From assembly GCF_027627575.1 (NCBI RefSeq), contig NZ_CP114065.1, forward strand, positions 3,968,001-4,032,000: 64,000 nucleotides of DNA, in the 5' to 3' direction. The notes beneath the pieces are model-generated. The model saw only the letters and a list, made by a program, of their open reading frames with translations, did not search any database and was not told the DNA's origin. Position numbers and translations under genes: made by a program. Shown piece by piece: positions 51,470-60,606 of this stretch (position 1 is the stretch's first letter; every line of letters starts with the position of its first letter). Origin of the DNA: Kribbella sp. CA-293567 (lineage in GTDB: Bacteria; Actinomycetota; Actinomycetes; Propionibacteriales; Kribbellaceae).

Positions 51470-52723
51470 GCCTTCGCCGGTCAGCGGGGTCGAAGGGCTC
51501 GACGTCGCCACGTAAGCGAGACCGTCGTACTCCTTGGCCAGCAAGGTGGGCGCGAAGTGCAGCTTGTACGTCCAGCGCTGGACATAGGCCCCGAAGCTGC
51601 GGAACATCTGCGGTTCGGCCAGCCAGCGCCGGACCGCCTCCGGTGCCTCGCCGGCGCCGCGCAGATCCAGGAAGTGATCGCCCGGCGTCGCCGCGGCGAG
51701 CTGCCCCTCCAGCGCGTTGAAGCCGCCGCGATCGATGCTGTTGGCAACAATCGGGCCGTCCATCGGACCCGGCCACGGACCGGGGCGCAGCCGCCGGGCA
51801 CGGAACGCGCCGGACCCGAACAACAGCGCCACCGCGTAGTACTCCGCTCCGAACCGCTCCCGCAGGTGCTGACCCATCGGACGCAGCTCCGGCGACTGCC
51901 GGCCGGCCGCGAGATGACCGTTGTGGGCCCAGACCGCGATCCGCCGCGACGGGTCTTCGTCGGCCAGCCACACGATCGCGTCGGCCAGGTAGGCATCCCG
52001 TACGGCGAACACCGTCTCCGCAGGATCCTTGTGCTCCTTGGGCCGGCTGACCAGGTCGCCGACTCGTTCCAGGATCCGCGCGTGCCGCACGACCTCCGCC
52101 GAAGCGCCCTTGGCCTCCAGGAACGGGATCAACTGCTGTGCCTCCTTGACCACCAGCCGCTCAGGATCAGGCGCCGACCCCGGTGGCGCCGCCGCCAGCG
52201 AGCCGAAGCCCTCCTCGAACGCCGCCAGCCGGTCAGGCACCGACTCGGCCAGGAACCTCCGTACCGCGGCCACCGATGCCGAACAACGCTGCGGATCGAT
52301 CCCCACGAAGCCGATCTGCTCAACCGCAGGACGGCCCGAGTTGTAGGAGCGCATCCACTCGACCAGCGCGACGACCTCCTCGGTGCGCCAGGTCCAGAAG
52401 CCCAGCCCGTCCACCACTGTCGCCGCGTCACCGGCGCCGCCGCGCACGTAGGCGTCGACCGCCGGAGTGGCCGATTCGCTCGCCTCCATCGCCAGCACCG
52501 AGTAGCCCAACTCGGTCACCAGATACTCGAAGAGCCGGTGCTTGAGCTGAAAGAACTCACGTGTCCCGTGCGTGGCTTCCCCGAGCCCGACCACTCGTAC
52601 GCCGGCCAGGGCCTTGCCCAGCGGAGCGAGATCCTCGGTGGAGTGCCCCGCGACCAGACTCGCCAACGGGTGCGCCGTACCGGACAACCACTGCTGGATC
52701 TCGGCCGAGCTTTCGTTCGTCAC
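51452..52723 (-). CDS. Erythromycin esterase family protein
   Basis: EreA/EreB-fold hydrolase of 423 residues. The conserved N-terminal motif GLGEATHGTREFFQLKHRL contains the active-site Glu and His. EASESATPAVDAYV, GIDPQ and VWAHNGHLA carry the remaining family residues. Ere enzymes open the macrolide lactone, but many environmental members have no known substrate, so resistance is not established. GTG 52723 is the start. It shares its 3' end with the convergent unrecognised gene. Confidence 0.88.
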   Translation of the reverse strand: MTNESSAEIQQWLSGTAHPLASLVAGHSTEDLAPLGKALAGVRVVGLGEATHGTREFFQLKHRLFEYLVTELGYSVLAMEASESATPAVDAYVRGGAGDAATVVDGLGFWTWRTEEVVALVEWMRSYNSGRPAVEQIGFVGIDPQRCSASVAAVRRFLAESVPDRLAAFEEGFGSLAAAPPGSAPDPERLVVKEAQQLIPFLEAKGASAEVVRHARILERVGDLVSRPKEHKDPAETVFAVRDAYLADAIVWLADEDPSRRIAVWAHNGHLAAGRQSPELRPMGQHLRERFGAEYYAVALLFGSGAFRARRLRPGPWPGPMDGPIVANSIDRGGFNALEGQLAAATPGDHFLDLRGAGEAPEAVRRWLAEPQMFRSFGAYVQRWTYKLHFAPTLLAKEYDGLAYVATSSPSTPLTGEGSGDDG

Positions 52724-52832
52724 CGGAAAAGCCTATCCAGCCGGGCCGGTGACTCGGCTCTTGAATAAGTAACACGCATGGTTTAACTTACACGCACCCT
52801 GCTCCTGGGCCCGCCACCTGGAGGTTCCTGTC

Positions 52833-55800
52833 ATGTCCTCACGACGCCTGCTAGCGGGATTACTGCCCGCTCTTCTGCTCGGAGGCGTGCTCGCCGCGCC
52901 TCCGGCACACGCGGCATCGATGTACCCGAGCGGCGTCGGCGCCGATCTCGGCGCCACCCCGACCACGCTCGGCGTGAAGCCTTCCGCCGGCGCGGACCCG
53001 GCCGGTCTGCGGACCGGCACGGAGCAGGGCCGCACGTTCTGGCGTACCGACCAGGCGGCGAACACCAGCTACTTCACCTTCGACGTCGACGGTGACTACG
53101 TCGACGAGCTGAACACCGACGACGTGGTGGTCACCGTGACCTACCTCGACAGCGGCACCGGCACGCTCGAGCTTCAGTACGACGCGGCCGCGAACCCGGC
53201 GGCGCGGGCGGACGACGTACAGCTCAAGAACACCGGCCGCTGGCAGACCGGCACCTTCACCCTGAACGACATCGCCTTCGACGACCGGCTCGGGGGCGGC
53301 GACCTGCGGCTGCAGGGCAGCGAGGACATCACCGTCGCCGGGCTGCGGATCAGTACGGCGGGAGCCGCGGTCGAGTTCGGCGCCTCCCCCGCGCAGAACG
53401 GCATCTCGGTCCGGGCCGGTGATCGCCCGGAGAATCTGGTCACCGGCGTCCAGGACGGGCGGGGCTACTGGCAGACCGACCGCACCGCGCCGGCGCCCGG
53501 CACGAACTTCTTCTACGCGAACGTGTCGGACACCTACCTCTACGACAACCGCAACCTCGTGCTGGTCAGCATCGACTACTTCGACCAGGGCAACGGGCAG
53601 TTCGGGCTGCACTACGACTCCCCCGGAGCGACGATCCCGGAGATGTTCAAGAACTCCGAGGTGATCAGCTACGGCGACACCAGGACCTGGAAGACCCACA
53701 CCTTCGCCCTCGGCGACGCGGTGCTGACGAACCGGTCCAACGGCGCGGACTTCCGGATCCACAACGGTGACGGCGCGGTGGACCTCAAGGTGGCCGCGGT
53801 CCGCGTCGCGAAGGTCGCGACCGTGCTCGACGTGACCGAGGGCCTGGGTGATCTGATCGACCAGGCCGCCCGCGTGCAGCGCGCCGCGCGGGAGGGAACG
53901 CGCGACGGTCAGTTCCCGGCCGGCAGCCGGGCGACTTTCCTGCAGGCGATCAACGATGCCCACGCCGTCGCGGCGACGCCGGGTGTCACCGACGTCCAGG
54001 TCAAGGCCGCGCTGCAGACGCTGCAGGCCGAGCTGGATGCCTTCGGCGCCCTGGTGATCGACACGAACTTCGCCGCCACCGGTACGGCGACCGCCAGCAG
54101 CGGCACTGCTCCCGGCAACGCGAACGACGGCAACCACCAGACGACCTGGACGAGCGGCGCCGGTGATGCCTGGCTGCAGGTGGACCTCAAGACGAAGCGT
54201 GCCGTGAACGACGTGCGGGTCGAGTGGGCGCAGACCTCCTCGCCCGACTACACCGTCCAGGTGTCGGACGACGGCAGCACCTTCACCACCGTCGGCCGCA
54301 CTGGTTCCCCTGGTGCGAACCAGTTCAGCAAGACCCGCTTCGCCACCACCGAGGCGCGTTTCGTCCGCGTCGCGATGACCGGTGCGGACAACTTCACCGT
54401 GAAGGAGCTCGAGCTCCGCGAGTCACCCGTCGTCTCCCCGAAGCCGAAGCTCGTCGACACCGACAACCGGACCGAGGACACGGTGGTCGCCGACTTCGAC
54501 GCGACCGAGTTCGGCGCCGACCGTACCGGCCGCGTGGACTCGACCAAGGCGATCCAGAGCGCGATCTACGCCTGCCAGGACGCGGGCGGCGGCACGGTCT
54601 GGCTGCCGGCCGGCAAGTACCGCGTCACCGACACCGTCGAGGTGCACGCGTTCTGCACCCTGCGCGGTGACCGGCGCGACCCGGACAAGCCCGGCAACCA
54701 CCACGGCGACTACGGCACCACCGTCGTCGCGGACCTTGCCTCGGGCAACGACGGGCCCTCACTGTTCCGGATCGGCGGCTCGGCCGGCGTGATCGGCGTG
54801 ACCACCTGGTACCCGCGGCAGAACGCGACCACTCCGGTGCCGTACAACTACACCTTCGAGATCCCCGGCGGTGCCTGGATCGGCAACGAGAACTACATGA
54901 TGTCGACCGTCTCCGACGTCACCATGCTCAACTCCTACCGCGGGATCGGGATCAGCACCTTTCCCAACGACAAGGGCAACGCGCCCAGCTCCGGCCAGGT
55001 GCACGAGTCGTCGACCATCCGCAACGTCCGGGGTACCGCTCTCTTCGAGGGCGCCCGCGCCTACAACGGCGCCGACGTCGGCACCTGGGAGAACGTCACC
55101 TTCAGCAACGCCTACTGGGCCGCCGCCCGCTCCTTCGACCCGCCTGCGCGCGCCACGCTCGACGCCTGGACCCGGGCCAACGGCACCGGGCTGGTCCTCG
55201 GCGACCTCGAGTGGGACCAGTTCCACAAGATCACGCTCTCCGACTACAAGATCGGCATCCACGTCGTCGCGGGTCAGCGGGCTCAGTTCACCGGCAGCTT
55301 CCTGCAGCCCGACGTACGGCGTACCGGGACCGCGCTCAAGGTCGACGTGATGGACGACCGCTGGGGGCTCACTCTGGCCGGCGGGCATATCGAGGGCGAC
55401 CAGGCGATTCAGAACGATTCGCGCGGCTACGTGAAGGTCACCGGTACGGCGGTCAACGGGACGGTCGCGGGCATCGTGCATCGGATGGCCGGCACCGCTC
55501 CGACGTACACGGCCCGGCCGTTGCCCAGCCCGGCCGAAGACGCCCTGTACGTCGTGAACGCGCCGCACGGAGTCGGCTACCTCCCGGCCGCGGATGCAAC
55601 CAGCGCGGTACAGAAGGCTCTCGACACGGCCGGCCGCGCCGGGGGCGGCATCGTGTATCTGCCGGCCGGCTGGTACCGGATCAGCACCCACCTCAGGGTC
55701 CCGGCGAAGGTGGAACTGCGCGGCGCCTCCGCCGTCCCGAACAGGGATCAGGGCGGGGCCAGCGGCGGCACTGTCCTGCATGCCTTCGAAGGGCGCAACA

Positions 55801-56702
55801 CGGCCGCTCCGGACACCGCGACCGCTCTGATCACGCTGGACGGCAAGAAGTCGGGCCTGCGTGGACTGCGGGTGTTCTACCCCGAGCAGAACCCGGGCAA
55901 GGCCGAAGGAATCGTCGCCTACCCGTACGCCGTACGTGGCAACGGCGCTGCCACGTACGTGGTGAACTCGGGCTTCCCGAACGCGTGGAACGGGATCGAC
56001 TTCACCACCCACCGCAACGACGGCTTCGTCGTCCGCAAGGTGGCCGGTGCGTTCTTCGACCACGCGATCGCCGTCGGGCGCAGTACCGGCGGGCGGATCG
56101 AGGGGGTCCTGTCCAACGGCAACGCGGTCACCCGGATCGGCTATCAGGAGCCGAACTGGATGAACGAGGGCAGCATCTTCGAGCTGGTGATCGACAAGTA
56201 CATGCGCAAAGCGGCCAAGATCGTCACCGTCGACGGCGCGACCGGGCTGACGCTGTTCAACGTGTTCGCCTACGGCTTCCACGACGGACTGGTCGTCAAC
56301 GACGGTCAGGTCGACGCGTTCAACCTCGGCACCGACAACCTCGGCGAGGGCGGCTTCACCGTCAAGGTGGTCAAGGGTGACGTGGAGGCGACCAACCTGG
56401 CCCGCTACAACGGCGCGACCAGCACCGGGCCGGTGAAACTGCACAACGTGATGGTGATCAACGTCGTCCAGCGGCGCGTCTCGGTCGCCACGACCGGCGA
56501 CGGGACCGCGACGATCGCCGGCAACCAGTCCGAGCCGGGGACCTACGAGGTCGGCGCGCAGGTGACCGTAACGGCGGCGCCCGGATCGGATAGCGTTTTC
56601 CAGAACTGGACCGTGGACGGCGTGGTGGTCTCGACCGAGCCGTCGTACCGCTTCACGGTGGCCGCGGACCAGGTGCTGACGGCGAACTTCACGACGGGGT
56701 AA
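52833..56702 (+). CDS. Large secreted beta-helix protein with F5/8-type C domain
   Basis: Exported multidomain protein of 1289 residues, probably carbohydrate-active. Order: signal peptide (1-28, ends AHAAS); two related beta-sandwich modules (about 30-170 and 175-330, sharing FFYANVSD/YFTFDVDGD-like and LGGGDLRLQ/SNGADFRIHN strands); a FIVAR-like helical spacer (335-405); a discoidin F5/8-C domain (408-525); two pectate-lyase-3 type beta-helix domains, starting VADFDATEFGADRTGRVD (~550) and ATSAVQKALDTAGRAGGG (~920); and an InlB-like repeat (1215-1289). GGAGG precedes the ATG. The pectate-lyase-3 fold occurs in GH28, GH55 and phage depolymerases, so the polysaccharide is unknown. An MocA-type gene follows 16 bp downstream. 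Confidence 0.88.
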   Translation: MSSRRLLAGLLPALLLGGVLAAPPAHAASMYPSGVGADLGATPTTLGVKPSAGADPAGLRTGTEQGRTFWRTDQAANTSYFTFDVDGDYVDELNTDDVVVTVTYLDSGTGTLELQYDAAANPAARADDVQLKNTGRWQTGTFTLNDIAFDDRLGGGDLRLQGSEDITVAGLRISTAGAAVEFGASPAQNGISVRAGDRPENLVTGVQDGRGYWQTDRTAPAPGTNFFYANVSDTYLYDNRNLVLVSIDYFDQGNGQFGLHYDSPGATIPEMFKNSEVISYGDTRTWKTHTFALGDAVLTNRSNGADFRIHNGDGAVDLKVAAVRVAKVATVLDVTEGLGDLIDQAARVQRAAREGTRDGQFPAGSRATFLQAINDAHAVAATPGVTDVQVKAALQTLQAELDAFGALVIDTNFAATGTATASSGTAPGNANDGNHQTTWTSGAGDAWLQVDLKTKRAVNDVRVEWAQTSSPDYTVQVSDDGSTFTTVGRTGSPGANQFSKTRFATTEARFVRVAMTGADNFTVKELELRESPVVSPKPKLVDTDNRTEDTVVADFDATEFGADRTGRVDSTKAIQSAIYACQDAGGGTVWLPAGKYRVTDTVEVHAFCTLRGDRRDPDKPGNHHGDYGTTVVADLASGNDGPSLFRIGGSAGVIGVTTWYPRQNATTPVPYNYTFEIPGGAWIGNENYMMSTVSDVTMLNSYRGIGISTFPNDKGNAPSSGQVHESSTIRNVRGTALFEGARAYNGADVGTWENVTFSNAYWAAARSFDPPARATLDAWTRANGTGLVLGDLEWDQFHKITLSDYKIGIHVVAGQRAQFTGSFLQPDVRRTGTALKVDVMDDRWGLTLAGGHIEGDQAIQNDSRGYVKVTGTAVNGTVAGIVHRMAGTAPTYTARPLPSPAEDALYVVNAPHGVGYLPAADATSAVQKALDTAGRAGGGIVYLPAGWYRISTHLRVPAKVELRGASAVPNRDQGGASGGTVLHAFEGRNTAAPDTATALITLDGKKSGLRGLRVFYPEQNPGKAEGIVAYPYAVRGNGAATYVVNSGFPNAWNGIDFTTHRNDGFVVRKVAGAFFDHAIAVGRSTGGRIEGVLSNGNAVTRIGYQEPNWMNEGSIFELVIDKYMRKAAKIVTVDGATGLTLFNVFAYGFHDGLVVNDGQVDAFNLGTDNLGEGGFTVKVVKGDVEATNLARYNGATSTGPVKLHNVMVINVVQRRVSVATTGDGTATIAGNQSEPGTYEVGAQVTVTAAPGSDSVFQNWTVDGVVVSTEPSYRFTVAADQVLTANFTTG

Positions 56703-56718
56703 CCACCGAAAGGGCGAG

Positions 56719-57813
56719 ATGTCTGACTCGACGAACCACCACCAGGTCGCCATCGTGGGCTGCGGGATCATCGGCCGTACCCACGCCGACACCATCGCTG
56801 CCCGGCCGGACGCGACGGTGACCGCGCTGGTCGACGGCGATCCGGCGGCCGCGGCCGCACTGGCTGCGCGGCTGACGGAGGCCGGGCAGCCGGAGCCGGC
56901 AGTGTACGTCGACCTGGGGGCGGCCGTGTCGGGATCGGACATCTCGCTCGTCGCGATCTGCACGCCGAGCGGCACTCACGCCGCCCTCGCCGAGCAGGCG
57001 CTGAACGCGAAGTTGCACGTCGTGATCGAGAAGCCGCTCGATGTCGACCTGATCCGGGCCCGCCGCCTCGGCGCGGCGGCCACCCGGGCGGCCGGTCACG
57101 GCGTCGTGTCGTCGGTGATCAGCCAGCACCGGTTCGACCCGGGCAGCGCACAGGTCGCCGAGGCGATCAAGGCCGGCCGCTTCGGGCAGCTCACCTCGGC
57201 CGTCGCGACGGTCGCCTGGTGGCGCAGCGACGAGTACTACGCTTCCGCCGGCTGGCGTGGCACCTGGGCGCAGGACGGCGGTGGGGCGCTGATGAACCAG
57301 GGCGTCCACACCGTCGACCTGCTGCTGTGGTTCATGGGCCGGCCGGTCAGCATTCAGGCTCAGGCGCTCCGTGCTGCCCATCACGCGATCGAGGTGGAGG
57401 ACACCGTCGTCGCGACTCTCACCTTCGAGAACGGCTCGGTCGCGACCCTGCACGCGACCACCGCGGCCTTCCCGGGCGGGCGTACCCGGGTGTCGGTGCA
57501 CGGCACCCAGGGTGGCGCGGAGATCGAGGACGACGTACTCCGCCGCTTCAACGTCGACGGCTCCCCCGACGATCAGCCGGTCGAGACCGAGCGCCCGTCC
57601 GGCCACATCGCGCAGTACGCCGACATCTTCGACGCCATCGGCAACAACGAGCAGCCCGGCATCACCGTGCACGACGCCATCGACGCGCTGGCCACCGTCC
57701 GGGCGGTCTACATCGCCTCGACGCTGCAGCGTCCGGTGAAGTTCGCCGACGTGCTCGAAGGCCGCTACGACGACGTCGAGGTCAGCCGCGGGATCCGCCT
57801 GCCGCCGGTCTGA
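56719..57813 (+). CDS. Gfo/Idh/MocA family oxidoreductase
   Basis: NAD(P)-dependent sugar or inositol dehydrogenase-like enzyme of 364 residues. The Rossmann site is VAIVGCGIIGRTHAD, EKPLDVDLIRA contains the conserved EKP Lys, and GGALMNQGVHTVDLLLWFMG contains the active-site His/Asp. It lies 16 bp after the beta-helix protein gene and is probably co-transcribed, which suggests oxidation of a sugar released by that protein. Substrate unknown. Confidence 0.93.
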   Translation: MSDSTNHHQVAIVGCGIIGRTHADTIAARPDATVTALVDGDPAAAAALAARLTEAGQPEPAVYVDLGAAVSGSDISLVAICTPSGTHAALAEQALNAKLHVVIEKPLDVDLIRARRLGAAATRAAGHGVVSSVISQHRFDPGSAQVAEAIKAGRFGQLTSAVATVAWWRSDEYYASAGWRGTWAQDGGGALMNQGVHTVDLLLWFMGRPVSIQAQALRAAHHAIEVEDTVVATLTFENGSVATLHATTAAFPGGRTRVSVHGTQGGAEIEDDVLRRFNVDGSPDDQPVETERPSGHIAQYADIFDAIGNNEQPGITVHDAIDALATVRAVYIASTLQRPVKFADVLEGRYDDVEVSRGIRLPPV

Positions 57814-57856
57814 CCAAGCCTGTCCGGTCCAGGCGGTCCCGCTCAGGCCACCCGGT

Positions 57857-58420
57857 TCAGGCGGGTGCGCCGGGGTTGCGGTTGTTGAGGATCCGCTGGA
57901 ACAGGTGGCAGTCCTGCCAGACCCCGGCAATGTGCAGGTATGTCGGCGCGGTACCGATCTGCCGGAAGCCGGCCTTGGTCAGGACCCGCTGGGAGGCGAG
58001 GTTGTCGGTGAGGGTGCTGGCCTCGATGCGGTGCAGGAGGAGCTCGCGGTCGGCCAGTTCGGCGACCGCCTGCACCGCGGTGGTGGCCAGGCCCTTGCCG
58101 AGTTGGTCGGAGGCGATCCAGTACCCGAGGCTCGCGCTGCGGAAGGGTCCGGGAACGAGGTCGCTGAGCGTGATCGCGCCGACCACCCGGTCCCCCAGGA
58201 ACAGGAACCACGGGACGACTTCGCGCCGCTCGAAGCGCGCCAACTGGGCTTCGAGCCGGTCCTGTTGACCGGCCGTGGTGAACCAGCGCTCGGACCGCAC
58301 CGGCTCCCACGGTCGCAGGTGCTCGCGGTCGCGGACCTGTGCTTCGGCGAACGCGGCGGCGTCGTTCAGCGTCGCCACCCGTAGCGAGATCTCGTCGGTC
58401 AGCGGTCGGTCGAGGGTCAC
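57857..58420 (-). CDS. GNAT family N-acetyltransferase (RimJ/RimL-like)
   Basis: Acetyltransferase of 187 residues resembling enzymes that acetylate ribosomal protein N-termini. SLGYWIASDQLGKGLATTAVQ is motif A, and NLASQRVLTKAGFRQIG is motif B. GTG 58420 overlaps the stop of the ROK gene by four bases, so it is the last gene of the minus-strand operon entering from the right edge, though it may be unrelated to sugar use. Confidence 0.9.
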   Translation of the reverse strand: MTLDRPLTDEISLRVATLNDAAAFAEAQVRDREHLRPWEPVRSERWFTTAGQQDRLEAQLARFERREVVPWFLFLGDRVVGAITLSDLVPGPFRSASLGYWIASDQLGKGLATTAVQAVAELADRELLLHRIEASTLTDNLASQRVLTKAGFRQIGTAPTYLHIAGVWQDCHLFQRILNNRNPGAPA

Positions 58421-59691
58421 TTCGGCAGCCTACGAGCCTGACTCGATCCGCCCACCCGGGGGGTGAAGGCGTCGTGGAAGATCGTCGACGCCGCACCGAC
58501 CGCGGCCGCGTCGGTCTGCAGCATCGACTCCTCCACCGCGACCGTCCGGGTGCCTTTGGCGATCGGGTGCGAATTCACCGCCCGGCCGATTTCGGAAAGG
58601 AACACCGGCGCGATTTCGGGGTCGAACGCCGGACCGCCGAGCACGATCAAATCGATATCCAGCAGATCGACCAGTCCGACCGCACCCTGGGCAATCACCG
58701 ATGCCACTTGAGTGACCGCCTTTGCGGCCGCGGCATCACCACTCGCGGAGGCTTTGCAGACCGCTTTGTAGCGTTTTGCCTCATCGGTCGCGCCGGGGTC
58801 GGTCTCGACATATCCGAAGCCCGCGGCGATGACCGGCAGCGACGCGGTCGGATTGCATTCGGCCATCATCTTCGGACCGGTCTTCTCGTCCCACTGGCCC
58901 ATCTTCAGCGCGCACAACTGACCGAACTCACCGGCGTTCGCGGTCAGCCCGCGATAGATCGAACCGTTCAGGATCAGCCCGCTTCCCACCCCGGTGCCGA
59001 GATAGAGGTAGGCGAAGTCCCGCGCCCGCGCGGACCGCCCGATCCAGCGCTCGCCGATGGCTGCCGCGGTGCCGTCCTTCTCGACCAGCACCGGATGGTT
59101 CAGCTTGCCCTGCAGCAGATGCCGCAGCTCGAGTCCGCGCCAGGCCGGCTGCAGTGGCAGATCGAGCAAGGTGCCGTCGGCATTGATCGGCCCGGGCACC
59201 GCGACGCCCACTCCGAGCATCGAGTCCGGGTCGACCTGGCTGATGCTCAGCGCCGCGGTCACCGTGGCCGCGGCCAGGTCCACCAGCCGGACGGCGTCCA
59301 GATCGGCCGGCAGGTCGACGGTCTCCCGGCGCACGATCGCGCCGTCCAGATCGACGACCGCGACGGTCAGCAGTTCGGGGTCGATGTGGATACCGACGGC
59401 ATGGGCCGCGTTGGAGCGCAACCGCACCGGAGTACGGGGTTTGCCGAGGCGTTCGGCGCGTTCCTGCTTCTCCTCGACCAGCAGTCCCTGCTGCAGCAGC
59501 ACCCGCAGGATCCGCGACACCGACTGCTGGGTCAGCCCGGTCCGCCGGGAGATCTCGGTCCGGCTGACGATGCCTGCCAGCCGGATCGTCTCGATGATCA
59601 CGGCCTCGTTGAAGGAGCCCAGGTCGTACTGGTTCGCGCCGGAACGCGTCGGCTCGTCGAGCACTGCCGAGTCACTGTCAGGCGTGACCAC
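58417..59691 (-). CDS. ROK family transcriptional regulator (NagC/XylR-like)
   Basis: Sugar-responsive regulator of 424 residues. An N-terminal winged helix (about 15-80, IVSRTEISRRTGLTQQSVSR) precedes an ROK sugar-kinase-like domain with VGVAVPGPI, EKDGTAAAIGERW and YLYLGTGVGSGLI. The zinc motif CxCGxxGCxE normal in ROK proteins is replaced by GQLCALKMGQWDEKTGPKMM followed later by AEC, so zinc binding may be lost. GTG 59691 is chosen because AGGAGG lies six bases upstream; an ATG five codons earlier overlaps that site. It presumably controls the adjoining sugar-acid operon. Confidence 0.9.
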   Translation of the reverse strand: MVTPDSDSAVLDEPTRSGANQYDLGSFNEAVIIETIRLAGIVSRTEISRRTGLTQQSVSRILRVLLQQGLLVEEKQERAERLGKPRTPVRLRSNAAHAVGIHIDPELLTVAVVDLDGAIVRRETVDLPADLDAVRLVDLAAATVTAALSISQVDPDSMLGVGVAVPGPINADGTLLDLPLQPAWRGLELRHLLQGKLNHPVLVEKDGTAAAIGERWIGRSARARDFAYLYLGTGVGSGLILNGSIYRGLTANAGEFGQLCALKMGQWDEKTGPKMMAECNPTASLPVIAAGFGYVETDPGATDEAKRYKAVCKASASGDAAAAKAVTQVASVIAQGAVGLVDLLDIDLIVLGGPAFDPEIAPVFLSEIGRAVNSHPIAKGTRTVAVEESMLQTDAAAVGAASTIFHDAFTPRVGGSSQARRLPK

Positions 59692-59742
59692 GGCCCACCT
59701 CCTCATCCATAACTTTCCCCGCTCACGAAAAGGCGCCCGGAA

Positions 59743-60606
59743 CTAGCCGAGATCGTACCCCGCAGCCCGCGCGAGGCCGCTGAGGTATTCGAGATTGGCC
59801 CTCGTCCTTTCCGTCAGTGGTTGTGCGGTGGAGAAATCCTCCACCGTCACCCAGCCGGTATAACCGGCACCGGCCAGTGCTTTGAAGAATTCCGGCAGAT
59901 GAGCCCGGCCCTCGCGTAACGGCACCCATTTCGGCGCCCATCGCAACGTCCCGTCGTTTTCCACTCCGGCGAGATGGAACGCGACGTTCTTGAGGTGCAC
60001 GTGCGCCAGGTACTCACCGAGCAGGTCGAGCGCGTGGGCCGGCTCCTCCCAGCCCGCGATGACCGTGTTGCCGAGATCGTGCAGCACTCCGACGTGGCGC
60101 GGGTCGAGGCCCTCCACCAACCGCCGGGCCGCGGACGCGCTCGGGGTGAGGCTCTCGTGATGCAGCTCCAGCAACGCCCGTACGCCGTACCGGCGAGCGC
60201 GGTCCTCGAGCCACTCCCAGTCACCCCGGTACGCCGCGAACGCCTCCCGATAGCTCTGTCCCTTCTCGACGTGCACCCCGCGAAAGCGAACCTGACCGAC
60301 GCCGAGCACAGCGGCCGCCGACAGCATCCGTTCCGCGTCCTCGCGTTGCCGCGGCGTCACGGAGGCGCCGAGGGCAGGCATCTCCAGGCCGGTGTCCAGC
60401 GTCAGCGCCGAGATCTCGTCGAGCCGCGACTCCAGGCCGGTCAACGGCCAGGTCGCCCGGTTGCCCGCCGAGAACGTCGGCCGGGCCGCTTCCACCGGGT
60501 CGGTGATCCGCCACTCCACGCCGTGCCAGCCCTGCGAGGCCAGGGTCTTGACGGCCTCCGCGGGGGTCCAGTCCGGCGTCGAGCCGGTGAACACCGCGAA
60601 CTTCAC
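59743..60606 (-). CDS. Sugar phosphate isomerase/epimerase family (TIM barrel)
   Basis: Xylose-isomerase-like TIM-barrel enzyme of 287 residues. Metal-ligand positions are visible: ELHHESLTPS (Glu), VLHDLGNTVIAGW (Asp), HVHLKNVAFH (His) and VTVEDFS (Glu near the end). GTG 60606 overlaps the dehydratase stop by four bases (GTGA). It may isomerise or epimerise a keto sugar acid in the pathway supplied by the ABC importer. The exact reaction is unknown. Confidence 0.9.
   Translation of the reverse strand: MKFAVFTGSTPDWTPAEAVKTLASQGWHGVEWRITDPVEAARPTFSAGNRATWPLTGLESRLDEISALTLDTGLEMPALGASVTPRQREDAERMLSAAAVLGVGQVRFRGVHVEKGQSYREAFAAYRGDWEWLEDRARRYGVRALLELHHESLTPSASAARRLVEGLDPRHVGVLHDLGNTVIAGWEEPAHALDLLGEYLAHVHLKNVAFHLAGVENDGTLRWAPKWVPLREGRAHLPEFFKALAGAGYTGWVTVEDFSTAQPLTERTRANLEYLSGLARAAGYDLG

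Noticed and set aside
54759..56975. 738-codon minus-strand frame
   Set aside because: Antisense to the beta-helix protein, no motif or signal; the plus-strand protein has clear domains.
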